From contig CACJHI010000008.1 in assembly GCA_902593165.1 (NCBI GenBank), positions 1-64,000 on the forward strand: DNA of 64,000 nt. The letters run 5' to 3'. Below are positions 32,949-41,733 of the stretch, one piece after another (position 1 is the first letter of the stretch; each line of letters starts with the position of its first letter). The position numbers and the translations under genes were made by a program. The notes beneath the pieces are model-generated. The model saw only the letters and a program-made list of their open reading frames with translations. It made no database searches and was not told where the DNA came from. The stretch is from an uncultured Bacteroidota bacterium (lineage in GTDB: Bacteria > Bacteroidota > Bacteroidia > Flavobacteriales > Flavobacteriaceae).

Positions 32949-33510
32949 ATAAATCAGTATTATAATTAAAGAGAGTCGCCTGATCAAAATTTGGTCGATT
33001 CTTATCCTTTTCAGATAGAATCCATTCTGACTCTGGAATCTGCCAATTAATTCCTAAAGTATTATCATTTGCAGCTATGCCACTATCACTTTCAGGGTGA
33101 TAATACTCATCTACCTTATAATGAAATATTGACTTTTCACTTAATGTAATATAACCATGAGCAAAACCTCTCGGAATAAAAAGCTGAAATCCATTTTCAG
33201 CACTTAGCTCTTGAGAAAGGTGTCTGCCAAAACTTGGAGAACCTTCTCTAATGTCTACTACAATATCTAGAACTTTTCCACTAATAACACTAACTAACTT
33301 AGATTGACTAAATGGATCTAATTGATAATGCAGGCCTCTTAATACACCTCTTCTTGAAACACTCACATTATCTTGACAAAAATTAATTCTTCTTCCTATA
33401 TAATCTTCAAAAGTTTTAAGATTAAATGTCTCTTTAAAGCTCCCTCTGGCATCATTATGTAAGTTGGTTTTTAAAAGAAAAACATCCTCAAGTTGGGTGG
33501 TAACAACCAT
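32941..33510 (-). CDS. rfbC: dTDP-4-dehydrorhamnose 3,5-epimerase
   Basis: Third enzyme of dTDP-L-rhamnose synthesis, a cupin-fold 3,5-epimerase of 189 residues. Motifs: FCQDNVSVSRRGVLRGLHYQ (about 43-62, with the catalytic His in LHYQ), GKVLDIVVDIREGSPSFG, and FIPRGFAHGYITLSE. Normal length for RmlC. A 115-base gap (33511-33625) with no ORF separates it from rfbA; it is AT-rich with no clear promoter. It overlaps rfbD by 8 bases. Confidence 0.95.
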   Translation of the reverse strand: MVVTTQLEDVFLLKTNLHNDARGSFKETFNLKTFEDYIGRRINFCQDNVSVSRRGVLRGLHYQLDPFSQSKLVSVISGKVLDIVVDIREGSPSFGRHLSQELSAENGFQLFIPRGFAHGYITLSEKSIFHYKVDEYYHPESDSGIAANDNTLGINWQIPESEWILSEKDKNRPNFDQATLFNYNTDLYG

Positions 33511-33625
33511 TATAGTGTATATGAAATCAATGTTAATTTTATAACTATTCTAATAAAAGTAATCATTTTAAAGTAAATCAAGGAAACAATTTATAACTGT
33601 TTATCTAAAACAAAAGGTTATAATT

Positions 33626-34513
33626 TTAGCTAGTTTTATTATTAAGGTAAAGTTCTAAAAGATACTCACCATATGAAGTTCCATTTAGCTTTTCAGCATT
33701 TTCTAAAAGTTTATTGAGAGTTATATAACCTTTTCGAAATGAAACTTCCTCTAAACATCCAACCTTCAATCCTTGTCTTTTCTCAATGGTTTCAATAAAC
33801 TGACTAGCTTTCAATAGAGATTCATGTGTCCCAGTGTCAAGCCAAGTAAACTCTCTACCTAGGGTCTCTACCTTTAGTTTTTTATTTTTTAAAAAATATT
33901 GATTAATAGCAGTAATTTCTAGCTCTCCACGATTAGAGGGTTTAATAGTTTTAGCTATTTCAACTACTTCATTAGGATAAAAATACAATCCCACAACTGC
34001 TTTATCGCTTTTAGGAATTTTAGGCTTCTCTTCAATGGATAAGGCATCTCCATTAGAATCGAATTCGATTACTCCATATCGATTTGGATCCTTTACCTTA
34101 TAACCAAAGATGGTTGCCTTATTTTCATAAGGAGTTCTATTGACAACTTCCTCCAATTGTTTTGAGAAATCGATTCCATAAAAAATATTATCTCCCAGAA
34201 TCAAACAAACAGAATCTTTACCAATAAAATTCTTGCCTAGAATAAAAGCTTCTGCAATACCTTTAGGCTCTTTTTGTGCTTTATATTTTATTTCAATACC
34301 CCACTTATTTCCATTACCCAATAATTCCTCATACTTAGTAATATCCTTTGGAGTACTAATAAGTAATATTTCCTTTATTCCTGCAAGAATAAGTACAGAT
34401 AAAGGATAATATACCATTGGTTTGTCATAAACAGGTAATAGTTGTTTTGAGACTACTGAGGTGACTGGAAAAAGTCTAGATCCTCTTCCACCTGCAAGAA
34501 TAATACCTTTCAT
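33626..34513 (-). CDS. rfbA: Glucose-1-phosphate thymidylyltransferase
   Basis: First step of dTDP-L-rhamnose synthesis, making dTDP-glucose from glucose-1-phosphate and dTTP. A 295-residue nucleotidyltransferase with MKGIILAGGRGSRLFPVT (1-18, nucleotide-binding signature), KQLLPVYDKPMVYYPL, LGDNIFYG (about 107-114) and the sugar-binding EEKPKIPKS. Full length and closely family-like. It is followed by rfbC after a 115-base gap and preceded by a GT4 glycosyltransferase gene (83-base gap), so the rfb genes may have their own transcript. Confidence 0.95.
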   Translation of the reverse strand: MKGIILAGGRGSRLFPVTSVVSKQLLPVYDKPMVYYPLSVLILAGIKEILLISTPKDITKYEELLGNGNKWGIEIKYKAQKEPKGIAEAFILGKNFIGKDSVCLILGDNIFYGIDFSKQLEEVVNRTPYENKATIFGYKVKDPNRYGVIEFDSNGDALSIEEKPKIPKSDKAVVGLYFYPNEVVEIAKTIKPSNRGELEITAINQYFLKNKKLKVETLGREFTWLDTGTHESLLKASQFIETIEKRQGLKVGCLEEVSFRKGYITLNKLLENAEKLNGTSYGEYLLELYLNNKTS

Positions 34514-34596
34514 TCTTTTGTTATTTTAAAATTCAATATGCAATCTAGTTTTTAAAAATATATAAATAAATATTAATAGAATTGATTTAGGAGATT

Positions 34597-35799
34597 CTAA
34601 TGATTTTCAAAAATATTTTCTAACTTGTCTAAAAGATAATTCTTACTGAAATTACCTCGAAAATATTTAATGGCATTAGATGAAAATTTCTTTTTTTGTG
34701 ATTTAGAAGAATTGTAAATCTTTAAAATATTATCTGCTAAAAGTTTTTCATTTTCAGCTTCAGATGCATAACCTGATTTAGAATTAATTATAATTTTATT
34801 ACCTATACCATCTAAAGACCCAATAATTGGTTTACCACAAGCTAAATATGATTGAAGCTTACCTGGAATTGTGTAAGAGAATATATCAGCCTTCTTAAGT
34901 GTTATAAGCAGTGCATCAGCAAAAGCAAAAAAATTGGACATTTTCTTAGCAGGAAAAGATCCTAAAAAGAAAAACTTATTGGAAATACCTCTATCCTTAA
35001 TTATCTTTTGCACTCTCTCTTTATCTCTTCCATCTCCAAGAACCACTATGTTTATATTATGGTTTTTTAATAGCTCAAGGGCGCCTATAATAGTATCAAA
35101 ACTTTGAGCTACTCCAATATTTCCAGCAAAAACTAAATTAAATCCAGAAGGTAAAAGATTTTTGTACTCTTCTTGTCTCTTAACAACTCTATAAAAATCT
35201 TCAGCATAATAAGGATAATAAATCATTTTATTTTCTGACACATTCTGATCTTTTATATAATTCTTAAACTCTGGAGATTGTACTAAAATTATGTTGGTAA
35301 ACTTGTATATAAGTTTTGTCATGTAATTTATCAGACCTAAAATAACCTTATTTGAAATTCCCCCAGCAACTTTAACTGATTCAGGCCAAAGATCATGTAC
35401 CCATAAATATGATTTACAATTAAATTTTTTTGCAGCAATTATTCCCAATATTCCAACTGTAATCGGAGAGGGAGCATAAATAAATACCTTATCAAATTTT
35501 CCTTTTAATTTAGAAACCTCTATAAATCCAAATAAAACAAATGAAATGTAATTCAAAAATAGTCTTACTCCTCCAGCATTCTTTCTTAGAACTAAATTAG
35601 CTCTATGAACTTTAACTCCTTGAATCTCCTCTTTACTTGGCCCATTCCAAGAATAGCCATTAAAATAATCTCCTTTTGGATAATTTGGTTTACCTGTTAG
35701 TACCTCAACCTGATGACCTCTTTTAAAAAGCGAAAAAACGAGGTCATTGATTCTAAAATTCTCAGGAAAAAAATATTGAGATATTACTAGAATTCTCAT
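34597..35799 (-). CDS. GT4 glycosyltransferase (WbuB-like)
   Basis: A 400-residue GT-B glycosyltransferase. It begins ILVISQYFFPENFRINDL, contains VEVLTGKPNYPKGDYF, and ends with the family 4 nucleotide-sugar site, all typical of WbuB/WcaI-type transferases. WbuB of E. coli O26 adds L-FucNAc, and the three genes before it in transcription order make exactly that class of UDP-6-deoxy-L-hexosamine, so it likely transfers that sugar to the lipid-linked glycan. The gene abuts the 2-epimerase gene with no gap. Cytoplasmic face of the membrane. Confidence 0.85.
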   Translation of the reverse strand: MRILVISQYFFPENFRINDLVFSLFKRGHQVEVLTGKPNYPKGDYFNGYSWNGPSKEEIQGVKVHRANLVLRKNAGGVRLFLNYISFVLFGFIEVSKLKGKFDKVFIYAPSPITVGILGIIAAKKFNCKSYLWVHDLWPESVKVAGGISNKVILGLINYMTKLIYKFTNIILVQSPEFKNYIKDQNVSENKMIYYPYYAEDFYRVVKRQEEYKNLLPSGFNLVFAGNIGVAQSFDTIIGALELLKNHNINIVVLGDGRDKERVQKIIKDRGISNKFFFLGSFPAKKMSNFFAFADALLITLKKADIFSYTIPGKLQSYLACGKPIIGSLDGIGNKIIINSKSGYASEAENEKLLADNILKIYNSSKSQKKKFSSNAIKYFRGNFSKNYLLDKLENIFENH

Positions 35800-36942
35800 T
35801 TATAGCATTCTGGTTGAATTATTTTTTTTCCAAACAGTTCTGTTAACATAGTCAATATGACTTAGTATAATTCTGGAAACTTTAATTGAAACATTATCCA
35901 CGTCGTAATCATCAACAGTTTTTGGGATACTACCTGAGTCAAATTGACTTGTAACCATATTTATAGACTCTATAATCCTGTTTTTTTCAAGACCGGACAT
36001 AATAAATGTGCCTTCTTCCATTGCTTCAGGTCTTTCATGTGCTGCTCTTATCATAATAGCAGGAAACTTTAGAAGAGATGACTCCTCTGAAATAGTTCCG
36101 CTATCTGAAACTACACATTTAGAATTTTGTTGAAGATTAACGTAGTCGAAAAATCCAAGAGGCTTTAAGAATTTAATTCTCTTATCCATTTTAATTTTTT
36201 TAAGCTTACCAATTCTCATTTTTGTTCTAGGATGAGTGGATACTATTATTGGTAGCTTGAACGTCTCAGCTATCTTATTAAGACTGTCTAAAAAAGAAGT
36301 CAAATTCTCTATATAGTCGACATTTTCCTCCCTATGACAGGAAACAATAAAATATGAATTCCTCTTAATATTTAACTTTCCTAGAATTTTACTTGTATCA
36401 ATTTTATCTTTGTAATAAGATAGAATTTCCTTCATACATGAACCAGTCTTTATAATGGTTTCTGGATTTATTCCCTCTGACACTAGATAATCACGTGCAT
36501 GCTCAGTTAAAGGCATATTAATATCGCTCAAGTGGTCAACTATTTTTCTATTTAATTCTTCTGGTACTCTTTGGTCAAAACACCTATTACCAGCTTCCAT
36601 ATGAAAAATAGGAATTTGCCTTCTTTTTGCTGAAATAATTGAAAGACATGAATTAGTGTCTCCATATATTAAAACAGCATCTGGCTTTTCTTTCTCTAGT
36701 ATCTTATCAGATTCTGAAATTATATTTCCAATTGTCTGGGCTGTTGATTCACCAACAGCATTTAAAAAATAGTCAGGTTTTTTAACTTCAAGATCTTTGA
36801 AAAATATTTCATTTAATTCATAGTCATAATTTTGACCAGTATGAACCAAAATGTGTTTTACTTGCCTTTCAAGTTCAGCTATTACCCTTGAAAGCTTAAT
36901 AATTTCAGGCCTAGTGCCAACTATCGTTAGTACTTTAGTCAT
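35800..36942 (-). CDS. Non-hydrolysing UDP-HexNAc 2-epimerase (FnlC/WbvD type)
   Basis: A 380-residue WecB-fold epimerase. Motifs: TIVGTRPEIIKLSRVI (6-21), HTGQNYDYELNEIFF, the catalytic region FHMEAGNRCFDQRVPEE, SCHREENVD, and SDSGTISEE. The NRCFDQRVPEE form is that of FnlC/WbvD enzymes, which epimerise C-2 of UDP-6-deoxy-L-HexNAc, rather than of WecB. It completes a three-enzyme pathway from UDP-GlcNAc with the two upstream genes (37811 dehydratase, 36939 reductase). The start overlaps the reductase stop by 4 bases. Confidence 0.88.
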   Translation of the reverse strand: MTKVLTIVGTRPEIIKLSRVIAELERQVKHILVHTGQNYDYELNEIFFKDLEVKKPDYFLNAVGESTAQTIGNIISESDKILEKEKPDAVLIYGDTNSCLSIISAKRRQIPIFHMEAGNRCFDQRVPEELNRKIVDHLSDINMPLTEHARDYLVSEGINPETIIKTGSCMKEILSYYKDKIDTSKILGKLNIKRNSYFIVSCHREENVDYIENLTSFLDSLNKIAETFKLPIIVSTHPRTKMRIGKLKKIKMDKRIKFLKPLGFFDYVNLQQNSKCVVSDSGTISEESSLLKFPAIMIRAAHERPEAMEEGTFIMSGLEKNRIIESINMVTSQFDSGSIPKTVDDYDVDNVSIKVSRIILSHIDYVNRTVWKKNNSTRML

Positions 36943-37814
36943 TTTAGATTATATATTTTATTTTTCTTGATACTATCATTAAATAGTCTTAAAAGCATTT
37001 TATCCCATTTCGGTTTCTCTAAATTTGTTTTTAAAAAAAACTTACTCGAATTTAAGGATTTATTAGAGAAAAAAGAGTTATCAGCTTCTATATCTATATT
37101 TAGCTTAAAGCGATTATTGATTTTTGATATCAAATCAAATTTTGAAATAGGTTCAGATGAGATGTTGTAGATACCAGTTAAACTTGGGAATTCTTTTAGA
37201 ATCTTCACAACAGTTTTAGACATCCAAAGTGTAGTTACTCCTGAATAAATTGCATTTTCAAAACCATAAATTTTCTTATTCTTATTTGAAAAAACCCACT
37301 CCATTAATTCAGTTTTATTGAATATCTCTCTACCAATCATTGAAGATCTAATAGTAAGAGTGTTCTTAGAATTTATTTCACCATCGGCCTTTGTTTTTCC
37401 ATAGTTGTCTTCAGCATCAGGAGTATCATTATCCAAATAGTCACCTTTTTTACCAGAAAAGACACAATCTGTAGAAAAATGGATTAATCTTTTACCAAAT
37501 TTTGAGACCCATTTATCAATTTTATGAGGAAAAACTGAATTAATTAAAGTAGCTTTTTTAATATCGTCTGCGCCTCTCCTTATTGTTACGCCAGCAGCAT
37601 TAATAATTACATCTGGTGCTACAATTTCTAAACAATTATTTATATCATCTTTCAAAAAATCATATTTAAATACTTTACACTCAGGGTAGAATTGGCTAAG
37701 GATTTTTGAGTTAGACCTGGAATTTAGAATGATTTCTAAACCATGTTCTTCATAAAGTGATTGTGCCATTTTATGACCAATCATTCCATCAGCCCCAAGA
37801 ATTAAAACTTTCAT
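36939..37814 (-). CDS. RmlD-like SDR, 4-keto reductase of UDP-6-deoxy-L-HexNAc synthesis
   Basis: A 291-residue RmlD-like short-chain reductase: LILGADGMIGHKMAQ (4-18), HFSTDCVFSG with Ser/Thr-Asp, and YGKTKADGE (Tyr-xxx-Lys). It lies between a WbjB/WbvB-type dehydratase and a FnlC/WbvD-type epimerase, so it should reduce the 4-keto intermediate. It lacks the C-terminal cupin domain of FnlB/WbjC/CapF (about 370 residues). The WbvR reductase of the UDP-L-QuiNAc route is likewise a cupin-less RmlD type, so UDP-L-QuiNAc is a good alternative to UDP-L-FucNAc. The exact product is inferred. Confidence 0.8.
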   Translation of the reverse strand: MKVLILGADGMIGHKMAQSLYEEHGLEIILNSRSNSKILSQFYPECKVFKYDFLKDDINNCLEIVAPDVIINAAGVTIRRGADDIKKATLINSVFPHKIDKWVSKFGKRLIHFSTDCVFSGKKGDYLDNDTPDAEDNYGKTKADGEINSKNTLTIRSSMIGREIFNKTELMEWVFSNKNKKIYGFENAIYSGVTTLWMSKTVVKILKEFPSLTGIYNISSEPISKFDLISKINNRFKLNIDIEADNSFFSNKSLNSSKFFLKTNLEKPKWDKMLLRLFNDSIKKNKIYNLK

Positions 37815-38800
37815 TTGTATCCAATGCTAGCAAGCAGTTTCTTTAGACTATCTTCTGATAATCTATCTGTGTTAAATGAATTATACTCTTCGTAATTCTT
37901 ACTTGCTTTTCCTTCAAAAAAATACTTGTTATAATTAAGATCTCTGTTATCAGATGGTATTACAAAATATTTTTCTAGTTCTTTTGCAACCATTCTCTCT
38001 TCCTTTGAGAGTAAGGTTTCGTGCACTTTTTCAGCGTGACGAATTCCAATATTTTTAATCTTAACAGTTGATTTAAAAATCTTTTTCATGATCTTAGCTA
38101 GGGTGCCAATGGTTGTAGAAGGAGACTTTTGGACAAAAATATCACCTGCTTTTCCATTTTGAAATGCAAAAAAAACAAGGTTTACAGCTTCCTCAAGTGT
38201 CATCATAAATCTAGTCATATCAGGGTCTGTAACTGTTATATCATTACCAGAATTTATTTGTTCAAAAAAATGAGGTATAACAGACCCCCTAGAGGCCATA
38301 ACATTTCCATATCGAGTTCCACAGATTATCGTGTGGTCTGAAGTTCTAGACTTAGCAACAAAGACTTTTTCCATCATTGCTTTTGACACTCCCATTGCAT
38401 TAATAGGATAGACTGCCTTATCGGTGCTGAGACATACAACTTTTTTAACTTTATTCTCAATTGCAATTGATAAAACATTATCAGTTCCAAAAACATTTGT
38501 TTTTACAGCTTCCATTGGAAAAAATTCACATGAGGGGACTTGCTTTAGAGCAGCTGCATGGAAAACATAATCTACCTCATTAAAAGCAGCTCTAATACTC
38601 TCTCTATCTCTCACATCTCCAATAAAAAACTTTATTTTTGAATTATTGTAATGCACCCTCATGTCGTGCTGTTTTTTTTCATCTCTTGATAAAATTCTTA
38701 TTTCTGAAATTTCAGAACCAATGAGTTTATCAAGCACTGCATTACCAAATGAACCAGTACCTCCGGTAATCAATAAGGTTTTATTTTTAAGATTAATCAT
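37811..38800 (-). CDS. UDP-GlcNAc 4,6-dehydratase/5-epimerase (WbjB/CapE/WbvB type)
   Basis: A 329-residue SDR that turns UDP-GlcNAc into a 4-keto-6-deoxy-L-arabino sugar. Seen: GGTGSFGN (13-20), HAAALKQVP (81-89), LSTDKAVYPINAMGVSK (124-140). The usual catalytic Tyr of the YxxxK pair is Met here (Met136-xxx-Lys140), which is normal for the CapE/WbjB branch and separates it from PseB and FlaA1. First enzyme of the three-gene module. The start overlaps the 3' end of the GT gene 38793-39809 by 8 bases. Confidence 0.9.
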   Translation of the reverse strand: MINLKNKTLLITGGTGSFGNAVLDKLIGSEISEIRILSRDEKKQHDMRVHYNNSKIKFFIGDVRDRESIRAAFNEVDYVFHAAALKQVPSCEFFPMEAVKTNVFGTDNVLSIAIENKVKKVVCLSTDKAVYPINAMGVSKAMMEKVFVAKSRTSDHTIICGTRYGNVMASRGSVIPHFFEQINSGNDITVTDPDMTRFMMTLEEAVNLVFFAFQNGKAGDIFVQKSPSTTIGTLAKIMKKIFKSTVKIKNIGIRHAEKVHETLLSKEERMVAKELEKYFVIPSDNRDLNYNKYFFEGKASKNYEEYNSFNTDRLSEDSLKKLLASIGYK

Positions 38801-39809
38801 TTATATAGTTTATTAATGCTATTTCTTCACTTTTTATTTTGAGAAGCGAAGTATTAGGTTCACTTAAATTTACTACTTTCTCAATATTCAAAGATATATC
38901 ATTTATATCAAGTGGATCAAATGAATAATAATTTGAAATAATTTCATTTACATAAGGCAAGTTAGATGCAATAACTACTAGGTCTAGTTGAGCAGCCTCG
39001 ACAAGGGGTAATCCAAAGCTCTCATATAGTGATGGATAAATTAAATATCCTAATTCTGAATATTTTTCATATAGCATATCTTGCTTCAATAACCCTAAAT
39101 TCTTTATAATTAGTTTTGGGTTATACTTATTGTTTCCTTTAATTAAACTGTTAAATTTATTTTCAGTTAGTGTAAGATACAAATGTATAGGTTTGTTTAG
39201 TCTGCTACTAGCTCTATCCATAGCATCTATTAGTCTTTTATGATTTTTATGATTCTCACCACTTGCTACATAAATAAATTTTTGAGTAGACCTTTTAAGA
39301 CTATTTACTTTTTTTAATTTTGGAAAAATTGGAAAAATTTTTATATGACTTTTAGAAATTTTTAGACTTCTAGCTAACTTATATTTCATTAAATTGGTTT
39401 GAACTACCCATTTATAATTTGACATCTTTAATAAAAATATATACTGTCTTTTGATCCAAAGAATTAGATTTTTTAAATGAAAAGGATTTGAATTCAAAAG
39501 CAATTCATTTTGAAAATAAACAATAACCTTTTTGTTGTATATATATATTGGAGGCGGAACGTTTGCAAGACAAAAAAATGTATTGAATTTTTTATGGTTT
39601 TTAAGATAAAAATTTCGCCTTGACATCTCTGAAGAGTATAAAATTGAAAACTTTTCTTTTGGAATTTTTTTTAATATATCGTCAGTATATCTCTCATCAA
39701 TAATAAAAAAATAATCATCTGAATTATTTTCTAAAATATTACTGATTAAGATATTTAAAATAGTTCTACCTCCTCCTTGATGAATATATATTGAATCAAA
39801 TAATATCAT
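38793..39809 (-). CDS. GT4 family glycosyltransferase
   Basis: A 338-residue GT-B glycosyltransferase. The N-terminal loop has HQGGGRTILN (about 11-20) and the C-terminal donor site runs YLIYPSLYESFGLPLVEAAQ with the E-x7-E pattern of GT4, preceded by FIYVASGENHKNHKRLIDAM. Donor and acceptor are unknown. It overlaps the neighbouring SDR gene (39806) by 4 bases and the dehydratase by 8, so it is part of the long cluster transcript. Confidence 0.85.
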   Translation of the reverse strand: MILFDSIYIHQGGGRTILNILISNILENNSDDYFFIIDERYTDDILKKIPKEKFSILYSSEMSRRNFYLKNHKKFNTFFCLANVPPPIYIYNKKVIVYFQNELLLNSNPFHLKNLILWIKRQYIFLLKMSNYKWVVQTNLMKYKLARSLKISKSHIKIFPIFPKLKKVNSLKRSTQKFIYVASGENHKNHKRLIDAMDRASSRLNKPIHLYLTLTENKFNSLIKGNNKYNPKLIIKNLGLLKQDMLYEKYSELGYLIYPSLYESFGLPLVEAAQLDLVVIASNLPYVNEIISNYYSFDPLDINDISLNIEKVVNLSEPNTSLLKIKSEEIALINYIND

Positions 39810-40696
39810 TCATTTAAATTTACGTCACTTAAATACTCAACCAATGCCTCTTTCCAATCTCTCATTATGTTTAAGCCTCTTAAATCTAACTTTTTATTTA
39901 CAAGTCTTTCTGACTTTGGTCTTTCTACAAAGTACTCTTTTGCAAAATGTTCAGAATTGACCTTTTGAAGTTTAATCTTGCTATCTAAGTTTAATATTCT
40001 TAATATTTCAGCAGCAACTTCAAATCTAGATGTTAAACCACCGCAAACAAGATTATATACTCCAAAGAGATCTTTATTAATTAAATGTTTTACATTTCTA
40101 GCAAAGTCAACCGTATATGTTGGCGTACCATTCTTATCATCAACTACATGTAATTCTTTGGCACCTGCTTTAATTTGATTAATTATCTTATAGATAAACT
40201 TTTTATCTTTCTTATGCCCACCCATCATCCATCCTGCCCTGAAAACAAAGTATCTTCTACAATTTTTGACAACATATTCTTCTCCTAAATATTTAGTTCT
40301 TGCGTATACGCATAAAGGGTTAGGCTTATCCCAGTCATCATAAGAATCTTTTTTACCATCAAAAATACCAGCTGTAGAAACATAGACAAGGGGAATATCA
40401 AGTTCGTTAGAAATTAGTGTTGCATTTTCAACAGAAATTGTATTAGTGTTATATGCTTCTTCTCTGTTAACTTCACAAAATTCTAGATCAGTATGAGCGC
40501 CAAGATGAATTAATATATCTGGGTTAACTTTATAGCATAATTCTTTATAAGATTCAAAATTGCGAAAATCATTATAGATTAACCAGCTTTCGTTGACGTC
40601 AATATCAGTACAGGTTAAATTATAATCATTTTTAAACTCATTATAGAATGCTTCACCGAGCATTCCACCTGCTCCTGCAATTATAATTTTTTTCAT
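39806..40696 (-). CDS. RmlD-like SDR sugar reductase
   Basis: A 296-residue SDR of the dTDP-4-dehydrorhamnose reductase type: IIAGAGGMLGEAF (4-16), YVSTAGIFDGKKDSY and VYARTKYLGEE (Tyr-xxx-Lys). The Ser-Thr-Ala-Gly in place of Ser-Thr-Asp near the active site differs from true RmlD. It is the third RmlD-like protein in the cluster and is not next to a dehydratase, so its nucleotide-sugar substrate is unclear; a 4-keto-6-deoxy sugar is expected. It overlaps both neighbours by 4 bases. Confidence 0.78.
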   Translation of the reverse strand: MKKIIIAGAGGMLGEAFYNEFKNDYNLTCTDIDVNESWLIYNDFRNFESYKELCYKVNPDILIHLGAHTDLEFCEVNREEAYNTNTISVENATLISNELDIPLVYVSTAGIFDGKKDSYDDWDKPNPLCVYARTKYLGEEYVVKNCRRYFVFRAGWMMGGHKKDKKFIYKIINQIKAGAKELHVVDDKNGTPTYTVDFARNVKHLINKDLFGVYNLVCGGLTSRFEVAAEILRILNLDSKIKLQKVNSEHFAKEYFVERPKSERLVNKKLDLRGLNIMRDWKEALVEYLSDVNLNE

Positions 40697-41709
40697 ATTC
40701 TATATAGTATTTTTTTTAAGTAAAAAGTGTTTAAGAAAATTTTTAATGAAATTAGTTTGTTGTTTTTTACAAAAAGTCTAAGTAAGCTCAAATCAATAGA
40801 TTTATAATTAATTAAGGATTTTAGCCAGTAAAAACTAATAATCTGTTTTATACTAGAGAAGTCTGTATGATTTTTAGCATAACTTAATATATTATTCAAA
40901 AAAATTGCAAATTCAAAAAAATTTTCTTTGGTTAAATGTTGACCATAAATAATCTTATTTATTAAAATATTCTCCTCTTTTTTAATTGGCATGTTTAGAT
41001 AATTTTTAAAATAATTTTCTCTTACAATTAGATTGTTTTCAAATTGTTTCTCTTGATGTAAAGTTGAATAATTATTTTTATGAATCCTATATTTTAAAAT
41101 AATATCAGGGACATTTTCAATTTTTAAATACAATGAAAGCTTAGTCCATAAGTCATAATCTTCACTTGGGGCTCTATTCTCATCATATAATTTAGTAATA
41201 AACTTTTCAATTTTTCTTCGTTTAAAAATTACAGTTGGATGGTGTAAACATGTATTGAAAAGTAATTGAGACTTACAATCACTGTAATTAACTGGATAAG
41301 AAACTTTTTTACAATATTCCCCAAAAGTTTTTATTTGTCCTCCAACAATTGATAATCTGGGTTTTCTTTTAAAAAGGTTTATCTGTTTGTCTAATCTATC
41401 AGGAAGAGAAATATCATCTTGATCATTTCTTGCTATAAATTCTCCTTTTGAATTTTTAATTAGAAAATTCAATCCTTTTATGTATCCTATATTCTTTTTA
41501 TTCGTAAACAGTTTAATCCTTTCATCCTTAAAAGATTTAATAATTTCAATGGAGTTATCAGAGCTAAAATCATCTAAAATCAATAGCTCAAAATTTGTAT
41601 ATGTTTGATTTAATATGCTCTCTATAGTACTAGAGATAAATGAGGATCCATTATATACAGGCATAATAATAGAGACTAATGAAGCTTTTTCAAAAGTTTG
41701 TCTAGTCAT
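40693..41709 (-). CDS. GT2 family glycosyltransferase
   Basis: A 338-residue GT-A enzyme. The N-terminal domain has VSIIMPVYNGSSFISSTIES (about 12-31), LILDDFSSDNS, FIARNDQDDISLPDRL (DxD-like metal site about 110-125) and PSEDYDLWTKLS (ED base region). The C-terminal 120 residues are helical without a clear transmembrane segment. Sugar specificity unknown. It is separated from the next gene upstream (43503-41734) by 24 bases and overlaps the SDR gene by 4. Confidence 0.88.
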   Translation of the reverse strand: MTRQTFEKASLVSIIMPVYNGSSFISSTIESILNQTYTNFELLILDDFSSDNSIEIIKSFKDERIKLFTNKKNIGYIKGLNFLIKNSKGEFIARNDQDDISLPDRLDKQINLFKRKPRLSIVGGQIKTFGEYCKKVSYPVNYSDCKSQLLFNTCLHHPTVIFKRRKIEKFITKLYDENRAPSEDYDLWTKLSLYLKIENVPDIILKYRIHKNNYSTLHQEKQFENNLIVRENYFKNYLNMPIKKEENILINKIIYGQHLTKENFFEFAIFLNNILSYAKNHTDFSSIKQIISFYWLKSLINYKSIDLSLLRLFVKNNKLISLKIFLNTFYLKKILYRI

Positions 41710-41733
41710 GGATTTTATTATTTGAACTATTAC

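Noticed and set aside
32949-32987. Extended N-terminus of rfbD
   Set aside because: The extra 13 residues are not family-like and overlap rfbC; the Met before AKILVTG fits the family start.
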